Shown in pieces: positions 27,442-35,779 of a stretch of DNA of 64,000 bases; position 1 is the first letter of the stretch, and every line of letters begins with the position of its first letter. A model generated the notes under the pieces. The model ran no database searches, had not been told where the DNA came from, and saw only the letters and a program-made list of their open reading frames with translations. Made by a program: the position numbers and the translations under genes. Source of the DNA: JACKHO01 sp041398745 (GTDB lineage: Bacteria; Planctomycetota; Planctomycetia; Planctomycetales; Planctomycetaceae); contig JAWKUB010000003.1 of NCBI GenBank assembly GCA_041398745.1, forward strand, positions 62,001 through 126,000, written 5' to 3'.

Positions 27442-29328
27442 ATGAAGTTCCTTCTTTCGTTTCCCCTTATTCTGCTTACGGCAGCCCTCCCAGCGGCGCA
27501 GCCAGACACCCTCCCGCCGCTCCAGGAAGGAAAGGCTCCGTCGAATTTCAGCGAAATGTGGGCAGGATTTGATCCTCGCGCTGAACCGCTGGAAGTCGAA
27601 CTCCTGCACGAGTGGGAAGAAGAGGGAGTGGTGCTGCGCGTCGTGCGTTTTCGCATTGGTGTATTCAAAGGTGAGAAGGCGAAACTGGCCGCGATTTATG
27701 GCTTTCCGAAGTCTGTGAGCGAAAACAAAGAACGACTCCCCGGCCTGCTGCAAATTCACGGTGGCGGACAGTATGCCGATCACAAAGCGTGCCTGACTAA
27801 TGCCCACCGAGGTTATGCAACCGTTTCGATCGCGTGGGCCGGACGGATTAGTTCATCTCAGTACCGAGTAACTCCTGCAGAAGTGCAGCTGTTCTGGGAT
27901 GGTAAGACAGATGATCCCAACTACCGACTGACGACCGACTGGGGGGCCGTCGATGGATATCATGCCCCCGGACGTAACGCGGGGAATCAGTTCCCCAGCG
28001 CGAAGCCGGCTGACTGGACGTTGGACTCCGTCGAGTCACCACGAAACAGCGGCTGGTTCCTCTGTGCAGTTGCCGCACGGCGGGCACTGACATTTCTGGA
28101 ACAGCAACCGGAAGTCGATGCGAGTCGACTTGGCGTGTACGGACATTCGATGGGAGGCAAGCTGACCGTGCTGACGTCGGTGGATGAGCGGGTCAAAGCG
28201 GCGGCTCCATCTTGTGGCGGCATCAGTGACCGATACAACAGCAGTCCGCTATTTAATGCCACGCTCGGAGATGATGTCAGTCTGCGCGAAATTTCCTGTC
28301 CAATTTTCTTTCTCAGTCCCTCAAACGATTTCCACGGCCGCATTGGCGATTTGCCCGACGCAGTAAACGAAATCCAAAGTAAAGACTGGCGTGTGACCTG
28401 TTCCCCGCATCATAACCATCAGGACACGCCTGAGTACGAAGTGGCCACGCAGTTGTGGTTCGACCAGCATCTCAAAGGGACGTTCAAAGTTCCCGCAACA
28501 CCGCAGGCGGCGTTGCAACTGGAAACGAGCAAAGGCATTCCACGACTCGTTGTAAAACCAGATTCGTCCCGCGAAATCCTCTCTGTCGATGTCTACTACA
28601 CCCAGCACGGTAAGTCGCACGAGCAACCGGAAGATCGTGAAGACACCATGCATCGCTTCTGGCACCACGTGTCGCCGACGAATGCAAACGGCGAGTGGAC
28701 GGCATCTCTGCCACTGACGTCAACGGACAAACCGCTGTGGGCCTACGCCAACGTGCTCTACAAACTCGACGAGCCGATTACTGGCGCCGGGTATTACTAC
28801 GGTATCTACACGGCAGATTCGTTTAATCTGTCCTCAGTATTGAGCGTTGCCACACCCAATGAACTGCAGGCTGCCAACGTGCAGGCAACGCAAATGCCTT
28901 CGCTACTCATTGAAAACTTCGAAGGAGACTGGCGTAAGGAGTGGTTCTCATATGGGCGGAGTGAATGGGCAATCATGACACACAAACTCCGCGACGCAAA
29001 ATGGACCGCACCACAGGGGGCACGACTTGCTTTCGACGTGAAGGCGGAAGCCCCGAACAAGCTGGTTGTGATGCTCGACGACTACGCCGCTGTCATCGAA
29101 TTGGGCGGCGGATCGGACTGGCAGCACGTGGAACTCACACTTAACGACATCAGGAACTATGCCGAGGAGTCGCTTCCCAACTGGAACAACGTGCGGTTGT
29201 TGAAGTTGACCGCAGCCGAACACTTGCGTCCGGCACGAGGTCAACAGGGAGAGTTGCGCGTTGTTGGAGCGCACTGGAAAGGTGAACCACCTGGGTTTCG
29301 AAATCTTCGCTGGCAGACAGCCGAATAG
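27442..29328 (+). CDS. Secreted alpha/beta hydrolase (acetylxylan esterase/dienelactone hydrolase-like)
   Basis: A 628-residue exported protein. A signal peptide (FLLSFPLILLTAALPAA) precedes an alpha/beta hydrolase domain in the first ~370 residues. The nucleophile elbow GHSMGGKLTVLTS supplies the Ser, and HHNHQDTPEYEV is a candidate for the catalytic His region. The C-terminal ~170 residues (from about ANVQATQMPSLLIENFEG) form a beta-rich module that looks carbohydrate-binding. It probably deacetylates or cleaves esters of polysaccharides. It lies 54 nt after the PhoD gene, probably the same transcript. Confidence 0.82.
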   Translation: MKFLLSFPLILLTAALPAAQPDTLPPLQEGKAPSNFSEMWAGFDPRAEPLEVELLHEWEEEGVVLRVVRFRIGVFKGEKAKLAAIYGFPKSVSENKERLPGLLQIHGGGQYADHKACLTNAHRGYATVSIAWAGRISSSQYRVTPAEVQLFWDGKTDDPNYRLTTDWGAVDGYHAPGRNAGNQFPSAKPADWTLDSVESPRNSGWFLCAVAARRALTFLEQQPEVDASRLGVYGHSMGGKLTVLTSVDERVKAAAPSCGGISDRYNSSPLFNATLGDDVSLREISCPIFFLSPSNDFHGRIGDLPDAVNEIQSKDWRVTCSPHHNHQDTPEYEVATQLWFDQHLKGTFKVPATPQAALQLETSKGIPRLVVKPDSSREILSVDVYYTQHGKSHEQPEDREDTMHRFWHHVSPTNANGEWTASLPLTSTDKPLWAYANVLYKLDEPITGAGYYYGIYTADSFNLSSVLSVATPNELQAANVQATQMPSLLIENFEGDWRKEWFSYGRSEWAIMTHKLRDAKWTAPQGARLAFDVKAEAPNKLVVMLDDYAAVIELGGGSDWQHVELTLNDIRNYAEESLPNWNNVRLLKLTAAEHLRPARGQQGELRVVGAHWKGEPPGFRNLRWQTAE

Positions 29329-29352
29329 GGAATCTCCAAAGAGGATTTTCGA

Positions 29353-29634
29353 ATGAACCTCGACCACCAACAAATCGCAGAGGACTGGAACCGCCGGGGA
29401 TTCAGTTGTGAACTTTGGACCGACCCGCCCGGCCAGCGTTGGGAAGACTTTACACACGCCACTGATGAAGTGGTCATTGTGCTGAGTGGCGATATGGAAT
29501 TCGAAGTCGAGGGGGTGGTGTATCATCCCGCGACTGGCGAGGAATTGTTAATCCCGGCTCGAGCGGTACACTCTGCCAGAAACATCGGGAACGAAACTGC
29601 CCGTTGGCTGTTCGGCTACCATCAGGAGAGATGA
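29353..29634 (+). CDS. Small cupin domain protein
   Basis: A 93-residue single-domain cupin. The two cupin motifs are recognisable: DEVVIVLSGDMEFEVEG and the second strand set PARAVHSARNIG with a metal-type His. There is no signal peptide. Small cupins bind metals and sugars or act as isomerases, but no substrate can be assigned. The stop TGA is followed after 1 nt by the GTG of tspO, so the two are co-transcribed. Confidence 0.85.
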   Translation: MNLDHQQIAEDWNRRGFSCELWTDPPGQRWEDFTHATDEVVIVLSGDMEFEVEGVVYHPATGEELLIPARAVHSARNIGNETARWLFGYHQER

Positions 29635-29635
29635 C

Positions 29636-30145
29636 GTGAGTTCCTTAGATCCGGCTGAGAGTCGAAGCAAAACCCAGAAGTGGGCGGCATTGCTTCTCTT
29701 CCAGATTGTCTGCCTCGGCGCCGGCGGACTTGGCGCTTTCGCGACTACGCCGGAGATTGACGGCTGGTATCGAACTGTCGTTAAGCCAACATGGAATCCA
29801 CCCAACTGGGTTTTCGGTCCGGTATGGACCTCGCTCTATGTCATGATGGCCTTGGCAGCCTGGTTGGTATGGACGAGCGGCGACCTCAAGAAAACGCGTG
29901 TGCCACTCAGTCTATTTGTGGTGCAACTGATTTTGAACTTGGCCTGGTCCTGGATTTTCTTCAACGCTCATCAAATTGGCTGGGCATTCTTTGAAGTTCT
30001 CATTTTGTGGGGATTCATTGCTGCCACGACATGGTCGTTTTTTCCGCGTTCAAAACTGGCAGGATGCCTGATGCTGCCATATCTCGCGTGGGTGACATTT
30101 GCGAGTGTCCTGAATTTCGCGTTGTGGAAATTGAATTCTCTTTAG
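29636..30145 (+). CDS. tspO: TspO/MBR family protein
   Basis: A 169-residue membrane protein of the TspO/mitochondrial benzodiazepine receptor family, with five transmembrane helices. The signature WYRTVVKPTWNPPNWVFGPV is followed by WTSLYVMMALAAWLVW, and Trp/Pro-rich loops recur later. Bacterial TspO binds tetrapyrroles such as protoporphyrin IX and is linked to stress and tetrapyrrole control. It starts with GTG 1 nt after the cupin stop. A strong hairpin plus T-run follows at 30153-30176. Confidence 0.93.
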   Translation: MSSLDPAESRSKTQKWAALLLFQIVCLGAGGLGAFATTPEIDGWYRTVVKPTWNPPNWVFGPVWTSLYVMMALAAWLVWTSGDLKKTRVPLSLFVVQLILNLAWSWIFFNAHQIGWAFFEVLILWGFIAATTWSFFPRSKLAGCLMLPYLAWVTFASVLNFALWKLNSL

Positions 30146-30152
30146 ACTCAAT

Positions 30153-30176
30153 GAGCGGCGCGTCGCCGCTCGTTTT
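30153..30176 (+). terminator. Intrinsic terminator after tspO
   Basis: GAGCGGCG-CGT-CGCCGCTC, an 8-bp perfect GC-rich stem with a 3-nt loop, then GTTTT. It lies 8 nt after the tspO stop. Confidence 0.75.
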
Positions 30177-30255
30177 GCCACGGCGTGTGGGAATGGTAAT
30201 CTGTACGGAGAAATGACTGGCTTTATCACGATTACTTTGATTGGAACAGAATCGA

Positions 30256-31101
30256 ATGAAAATGAAACCCCTTACCTTCGGTGCCCTGCTCACCTTGGGG
30301 CTGACACTTTCGTCCTGTGCTCCCCAACAGGATGCACCCGCGACGCCAATTGTCGAAGTAGACGAAGTGACGGAGCCGGTTTCTGATGAAACCGTTAGTA
30401 ACTCCGAGCCAGCCGAAATGCCCAGTGAGGGGGAGAAAACTGTGGAGAGTCATGAAGGTCAGGTCCTGCGGCATGCCGTCTTCTTCAAGTTCAAAGAAGA
30501 GGTTCCACAGGAAGAAATTGACGAGGTCGTTCAGGCGTTTCGTGATCTGCCGAACAAAATTCCGGAAATCATCGGATTCCAGTGGGGAGTCAACAACAGC
30601 CCGGAAGGATTCGACGCAGGATTCACGCACGCGTTTCTGCTGACATTTGCAGATGAAGCCGGACGCGCAGCCTATCTGCCGCACGAAGCGCACAAGGCGT
30701 TCGGACAGGTGCTTAGTGGCAAAAATGAAAAAGTGTTCGTCATCGACTACTGGGGAACACCCTACGAGCCACTCGAGAAGGAACTGAAGCATTGCGTCTT
30801 CTTCAAGTTCAAGGAAGATGCCTCGCCCGAAGACATTCACAAAATCGAGGAAGGGTTCGCAGCACTCCGTGGTAAGATTTCGTCCATCAAAGGCTACGAA
30901 TGGGGCCTGAACAACAGCCCTGAAAAGCACGATGCCGGTTTCACGCACTGCTTCATGGTGACGTTCGATTCCGAAGAAGGTCGCGAAGAATATCTGCCGC
31001 ACCCCGACCACAAAGCTTTTGTCGAGGTGCTCTTGCCACTGCTCGAAGAGCCACGTGTCATCGACTTCTGGGCGGAAGGACCACTGACTTTGAGTAATTG
31101 A
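30256..31101 (+). CDS. Lipoprotein with two Dabb (stress-responsive barrel) domains
   Basis: A 281-residue exported protein. The N-terminus MKMKPLTFGALLTLGLTLSSC contains a lipobox ending in Cys21, followed by an acidic Glu/Pro-rich linker. Two tandem Dabb alpha-beta barrel repeats follow (about residues 70-165 and 180-275). Each begins HAVFFKFK / HCVFFKFK, contains WG.NNSPE...DAGFTH, and ends YLPH..HK. Dabb proteins occur in stress and polyketide settings, but a lipid-anchored tandem form has no assigned function. The near-identical repeat sequence points to an internal duplication. Confidence 0.85.
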   Translation: MKMKPLTFGALLTLGLTLSSCAPQQDAPATPIVEVDEVTEPVSDETVSNSEPAEMPSEGEKTVESHEGQVLRHAVFFKFKEEVPQEEIDEVVQAFRDLPNKIPEIIGFQWGVNNSPEGFDAGFTHAFLLTFADEAGRAAYLPHEAHKAFGQVLSGKNEKVFVIDYWGTPYEPLEKELKHCVFFKFKEDASPEDIHKIEEGFAALRGKISSIKGYEWGLNNSPEKHDAGFTHCFMVTFDSEEGREEYLPHPDHKAFVEVLLPLLEEPRVIDFWAEGPLTLSN

Positions 31102-31117
31102 GACGAGAGTAGATAGT

Positions 31118-31139
31118 GGGTGGTTGGTAGTGGGTAGGA
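31118..31139 (+). other. G-rich GTGGGT stretch
   Basis: Five short runs of G within about 22 nt, between the Dabb and DUF1501 genes. Weak quadruplex potential at most. Next to the hairpin repeat at 31184. Confidence 0.35.
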
Positions 31140-31183
31140 GGAGCAAGTCCGCGTTTCCTGCCCATTTATCTCCTTGCAGGCCA

Positions 31184-31211
31184 CCCGGTGGCGCAGACAT
31201 TCTTGTCTGTG
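31184..31211 (+). repeat. Dispersed CAGACATTCTTGTCTG hairpin repeat
   Basis: CCGGTGGCGCAGACA-TTCT-TGTCTGTG in pieces: an 8-bp stem (one wobble) with a TTCT loop. The left 18 nt match the ends of the insertion sequence at 7983-9235. Lies between the convergent Dabb and DUF1501 genes. Confidence 0.8.
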
Positions 31212-31257
31212 TTTTCACTGACAATGAATCATTTTCAGTGGGCTTTTGAAATGGACT

Positions 31258-32628
31258 CTACACTTCGGCGCCCGTAAAGAGTGGTTCGATGACTTTGCCG
31301 GTATTGAGTCGTACGGGGCGGTCGATGCGGTCTCGTACCATGGTTTCTGATTCAATCCCCAGCACGTGGTATACGGTTGCTCCCAAGTCATTGGGGGAGT
31401 AAGCACGCGTTGCCGGGTAGCCGCCTTCCGCGTCGGAAGTGCCAATGACCTGTCCGGGAAGCACGCCGGCTCCGGCGAAGAGTGCGAAGAAGCAGGGCCC
31501 CCAGTGGTCACGTCCGGCCTGATTGTTGATTTTCGGCGTGCGTCCGAATTCGCCCATCATGACCACCAGTGTGTTGGCGAGTCGTCCGGAGTTCTCTAAA
31601 TCATCCAGCAGTGCGGACACACCCTGATCCAGTGGTGGCAGCAAGCGACCTTTCAGAGTCGGAAAAATATTGCCGTGGTTGTCCCAGTTCTGCACACGGC
31701 CCATGTTGGCCTGTACGACAGGAACGTCCGCCTCAATAAGCCGACGGGCTAATAGCAATGACTGACCGTATTGATTGCGTCCGTAACGCTCACGAACTTC
31801 CGCGCTCTCCTGCTTCACGTCGAACGCTTTGCTCAACTGGCTCGACGTGAGCATGTTGAATGCGAGTTCCTGATCGCTTTGCAAACGGAGTGTTTTCGGG
31901 ACCTCCGTGAATCCGTCCTGCTGACGGTTCACTTCCTGCAGCAGTGAGTGACGACTCGACAGTCGCGACTGATCAACCCCGCTGGCCAACGTAAGTGCGT
32001 CGACTCGAAAGTCGTCGGAGTTGGGGTCTCCCTTGATTTGCCAGGGATCAAAATTCGGTCCCAAAAATCCCGCATGCTGCCCCGGCCACGTGAGCGGTCC
32101 TTCCTGGAGGAAAGTGGGCAAATTGACACCGCTGGGAATTCCATCTGTTCGGGGATGCAGGAACGACAAGGCACTCGAATACGAAGGCCAGTCGTCACGG
32201 GAGGCAACTTTGTCGAAGAATCCACCAGGCTGCTTTTCCCCGGTCAACACATGGTGTGTCGACATGAGGTGATTGTTGTCACCGTGCGAAAGACTGCGAA
32301 CAACGGCGTATCGATGGGCCCGAGCCGCCAACTGGGGCAAGTGCTCACAAATTGAGTAGCCAGGAATGGCAGTCGAAATCGGCTGGAACTCTCCCCGGAT
32401 TTCCTTGGGAGCGTCCGGCTTCATGTCGAACGTGTCGTGGTGACTGCACGCTCCCGTCAGAAACACAATGAGCACTTGCTTGGCCGGACTGCTGTCGCTT
32501 TGTCTCGCCGCGAGTGCGCGGCCAGACAGAGCGGCCGACATGGTGACACCCAATGCACCACATCCGCCTGCACGCAAAAGATTGCGGCGAGAAAGCTGAA
32601 GTTGCGCGAGGTGTTGGCTGCGGTCCAT
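31258..32628 (-). CDS. DUF1501 family protein
   Basis: A 456-residue secreted protein of the DUF1501 family, distantly related to the alkaline phosphatase/sulfatase fold. The start MDRSQHLAQLQLSRRNLLRAG gives a Tat signal (SRRNLLRAGGCGALG). Internal blocks include VLIVFLTGACSHHDTFDMKPD at the N-side and VVMMGEFGRTPKIN...GRDHWGPC towards the C-terminus. In planctomycetes DUF1501 genes are usually paired with DUF1549/DUF1553 partners. Here the closest same-strand neighbour is the thioredoxin-PDZ protein instead. Function unknown; export to the periplasm is expected. Confidence 0.92.
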   Translation of the reverse strand: MDRSQHLAQLQLSRRNLLRAGGCGALGVTMSAALSGRALAARQSDSSPAKQVLIVFLTGACSHHDTFDMKPDAPKEIRGEFQPISTAIPGYSICEHLPQLAARAHRYAVVRSLSHGDNNHLMSTHHVLTGEKQPGGFFDKVASRDDWPSYSSALSFLHPRTDGIPSGVNLPTFLQEGPLTWPGQHAGFLGPNFDPWQIKGDPNSDDFRVDALTLASGVDQSRLSSRHSLLQEVNRQQDGFTEVPKTLRLQSDQELAFNMLTSSQLSKAFDVKQESAEVRERYGRNQYGQSLLLARRLIEADVPVVQANMGRVQNWDNHGNIFPTLKGRLLPPLDQGVSALLDDLENSGRLANTLVVMMGEFGRTPKINNQAGRDHWGPCFFALFAGAGVLPGQVIGTSDAEGGYPATRAYSPNDLGATVYHVLGIESETMVRDRIDRPVRLNTGKVIEPLFTGAEV

Positions 32629-32663
32629 GAAAATGCTGCTGAAAGTGGTTGGAGAGGCTGCCG

Positions 32664-34001
32664 TTACTCTTGTATCGGCAACTTCAGGGTCAGGCGCTTT
32701 CCGTTTCGCCAGACAACTGCGTCGAGTTTCTGTCCAGGCAGACACTCTGTCACACCGTATGCCAGCAGGTCGTCCTCCGTCAATAAGTCTGTCCGACCGT
32801 TCACCGAAACCAGAATGTCGCCTTCACGAAACCCGGCATTGCGGGCGGCGGCGTGCGGGCCGTATTTACCGGCCGCGAAGACATGCAAAGCCATTTCCCC
32901 TTCATCGACGCCAGCCTTCTGCTGGAATTCGGGAGTGGTCGAATCAAGTTTCAGGCCTCCAGTCGACATCCGGCGCAGTCCCCACGACGAAACGCGCCAG
33001 GCAATTTCTCCCTCGCGACGCCATCCGTCTTCGAGTGACATCGACAATGTCATGGGCTTGCCAGCCCGACTGACTTGAGCCTTAACAATTCCGCCCTCAG
33101 GAGCGGTGTTGTGCAGAACCCATTGCACGTCGGCCATGGAAATGATGGGCTGGCTTTGCAGGGCGAGAATGTCGTCACCCGCTTTGAAGCCTGCCTTGGC
33201 CGCTGGTGAACCGTCGGCCACGGCAACAACCTTGGCGCACTCTTTCGGATCAAGTGTCAAGCCGACAGCTTTGGGATGCGGGTACGGGAACAGAACTTTT
33301 TCTGGAATGGGCTTGCGCAAATCGCGATAATACTGCCGTTCGGCATCACCAATTTGGTGGCAGTGAATGCAGCTTTTGACCACGTCACCTTCGTAGTTGA
33401 GTGCGTCGGTGAACTTGTCACGCAGAGCGGGATACTTTTCCGGAGACGCAAACAGAGGCTTGTCACCCCGCTTGCCAGCCAACTCAGCTTTGTTCCCCGG
33501 ATATGCCGCGTGGATGTCGAGTCCGCGTTCGAGGGCCTTGGCCATCCCTTTGAGTGAAACATCCCCCACCCATTCGGTTCGATGCGACCTTGTGCCGAAC
33601 CGACCGTAAATAGTTTTGTCGGCGTTCATCAGGAACACGGCAAAGGATTGGTCGGTGTCGTACTGAAAGGTTTCCAAATCGAGTCCATTGGTACCGACCA
33701 CACGAACACAAACATATTCTTTCAGCAGTTTCTGAATGACAGGGTCCTGGTCCACCAGTTCGTCATCCAGCTTCACGCATTCTTCGCAGGGGAGGCAGCG
33801 CAGCACAACCAGAATGGGCTTGCCGGTTTTCTTCGCCTCGGCAATCGCTCCCGAGATGTCGTTGTACATCCAGAAGCCTTCGGCCTCGACACGTTCTTTG
33901 TCTTCCCGAACCTTCTGCTCCCGCGTTTTCTTTTCCTCAGCCTGAAGTATTGTTCCCACAAGCAACAACATCACGACGGCGAAACGACAAAACGTGCGCA
34001 T
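32664..34001 (-). CDS. Exported thioredoxin-like / CXXCH / double-PDZ fusion protein
   Basis: A 445-residue protein with a signal peptide (FAVVMLLLVGTILQA). Residues about 40-165 are thioredoxin-like with a Cys-rich active site, C69-x2-C72-x2-C75 (RCLPCEEC). A heme-type CIHCH motif lies at 211-215. Two PDZ domains follow, about 250-335 (GSPAAKAGFKAGDDILALQ) and 360-440 (AARNAGFREGDILVSVNG). The set suggests a periplasmic redox protein with peptide-tail-binding modules. It lies 35 nt upstream of the DUF1501 gene on the same strand, possibly one operon. No protease domain is visible. Confidence 0.78.
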   Translation of the reverse strand: MRTFCRFAVVMLLLVGTILQAEEKKTREQKVREDKERVEAEGFWMYNDISGAIAEAKKTGKPILVVLRCLPCEECVKLDDELVDQDPVIQKLLKEYVCVRVVGTNGLDLETFQYDTDQSFAVFLMNADKTIYGRFGTRSHRTEWVGDVSLKGMAKALERGLDIHAAYPGNKAELAGKRGDKPLFASPEKYPALRDKFTDALNYEGDVVKSCIHCHQIGDAERQYYRDLRKPIPEKVLFPYPHPKAVGLTLDPKECAKVVAVADGSPAAKAGFKAGDDILALQSQPIISMADVQWVLHNTAPEGGIVKAQVSRAGKPMTLSMSLEDGWRREGEIAWRVSSWGLRRMSTGGLKLDSTTPEFQQKAGVDEGEMALHVFAAGKYGPHAAARNAGFREGDILVSVNGRTDLLTEDDLLAYGVTECLPGQKLDAVVWRNGKRLTLKLPIQE

Positions 34002-34166
34002 TGGACAATCCTGCTGGTAAGGAGGAGGCATCAAACGTGACCCAAATGTTAACACGGTCGTGGCAGGATTGCAGTAATGCACTCCCCAGATTTGGCCAGC
34101 GTCCTTAGAGATATCGCAACGCCCAACAATTCGCTTTGACGTCTGCCACTCATCAAGCCGGGCACG

Positions 34167-35492
34167 TCACTCTAGCTCGTTTGGAATTGTGAATCCGGCG
34201 TTCCCACCGTATACGGGCGTTGGCACTGGCGGGTCAGGATATCCCTGCTGCGCTGAGAACTCTCGCAGCTGTCGTAGAATTTCGCCTACTTCCTCGTGAC
34301 ATTTCGCGTTGCAGGAAACGATGAGGCAGCCTGGAAAATTTGAAATCGTTGCACTACCACCACCATACGCAAGCCAATTGCCGGAAGTGGGGTACTGAAC
34401 CATTTCATGCAGACGTTTACGGTCACTCTCCAGCGGTTCACTAATTCCCGCCAAGTCATAGAACTGAGTTGTCAGGTGCTCTTCTGCCTGCCGCTCGTTC
34501 GTCACGACGATTGTGGATTTGTCGACATACCACCCAATTTTGGTGCCTTCCACATCCAAGAATGCAAATTCCAATGCACTGCGTAGTGTCCCTAGTTCTT
34601 TGACATACACGTCGGCATCAGGGTCAACTCCTTCCATCAACAGTCCCGGTTCGTCGAGACTGACCGCAATTTGGCAATGTTCCTCGAGAAATTCGGCGAG
34701 TTCTTTAAGGTCCAATACGTCTTTCATTCCTTTCGGGACAGGGCCGTTCAGCACGGTATCGATTCGTTGAATCTCTGGTGGAAGTCGTTTGCCCCGCAAT
34801 GAGTTTGGAGGAACGTCTTGGACCGTTATCGTGAGTGGCGGACCAGAGTTAAACTCACGTAATCGCATCAGCAGGTCCAGTATTTCGCGATGCCTTCGCT
34901 GGGTTTGCAGCACGACCAGACCACCGGGAAAGGACACCATCACCCCGTCTCCGTCACCACGTCCGACCCAGCCGCCGACATGATCTTGAATGAGTCGATC
35001 GATTTCCTCCCAATCATCCATGGCTTCCGACGGCAGGTCACGTAGTTCGTAGACCACCGTCTCCATGTACTCTTCGGCATCGACTTCGGTTGTCACGATT
35101 AGCGAGTCGTACCAAATGAAGTATTCGAGAGTTGGTTCCTGTGTCGCAAACGCTACGTCAAGAGCCTGTCTCAGAGTAACTCCGGTCGGGAGGCGAAACT
35201 GAACCTCATCCTCACGTTCCAGGTCTGCGGCGAGTAGCGCTGCCTCATTGATGCGAATGGGAATTTGATATTCCTTCGAAATCGCCTCTGCAAGTTCGTA
35301 GATGTTGCCCTGCAATTTCGTGCCCGGCTCAATTCTTGAATCAAGCGCCTTCTCGATCTTGATCCGCTCTGGGGAATCCTGGCGATAATGGTACTTCGCT
35401 GGTCGCCGCAAAGCGGTTTCTTCGGACTGTGCAAACAGAGTTGGTGCGACGAAAATCATCGCCGTGAGAAGTGCAGCAGTTCTTCGATACAT
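34167..35492 (-). CDS. Exported protein with repeated secretin-N/STN-like domains
   Basis: About 441 residues, with a signal peptide from MYRRTAALLTAMIFVAPTLFAQ. The body contains two similar blocks of about 150 residues. Each has an IRINEAALL / VSLDEPGLLMEG-type strand, then TLRQALD / TLRSALE and EYFIWYDSLIVTTE / GWYVDKSTIVVTNE, and a following helix pair. These resemble the STN/secretin N-terminal fold found in TonB receptors and pilus secretins. It has no secretin pore domain, so it is probably a periplasmic structural or binding protein. Divergent from the sulfatase gene. Confidence 0.65.
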   Translation of the reverse strand: MYRRTAALLTAMIFVAPTLFAQSEETALRRPAKYHYRQDSPERIKIEKALDSRIEPGTKLQGNIYELAEAISKEYQIPIRINEAALLAADLEREDEVQFRLPTGVTLRQALDVAFATQEPTLEYFIWYDSLIVTTEVDAEEYMETVVYELRDLPSEAMDDWEEIDRLIQDHVGGWVGRGDGDGVMVSFPGGLVVLQTQRRHREILDLLMRLREFNSGPPLTITVQDVPPNSLRGKRLPPEIQRIDTVLNGPVPKGMKDVLDLKELAEFLEEHCQIAVSLDEPGLLMEGVDPDADVYVKELGTLRSALEFAFLDVEGTKIGWYVDKSTIVVTNERQAEEHLTTQFYDLAGISEPLESDRKRLHEMVQYPTSGNWLAYGGGSATISNFPGCLIVSCNAKCHEEVGEILRQLREFSAQQGYPDPPVPTPVYGGNAGFTIPNELE

Positions 35493-35779
35493 GTTTGCTC
35501 GCTCCATAAAGCCGCTAAGAAACCGAAACAGCTGCTGTGACAGTATCATCACTCTCACAATGATTGCGACAGTAAAAACGCATCTGGGCCGACACGCCGC
35601 GTTTTTCCCCGTGGGAATTGCGTATCGACGGAGGATTGGCAGCGAACAACGAAAGTAGAGCTTCGGAATGGCCGTTCCCGTGCGACACACCGTCTATTCC
35701 TGGGCCCAATTGACCTAGGGGCAGCGACCACTCAGAATGTGAGTTCGTTGTCGTCCACGCTCTTTCTTCCTGAACTGCC

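Noticed and set aside
31118..31139. G-quadruplex regulatory element
   Set aside because: G-runs are short and irregular; not enough to support a quadruplex call.
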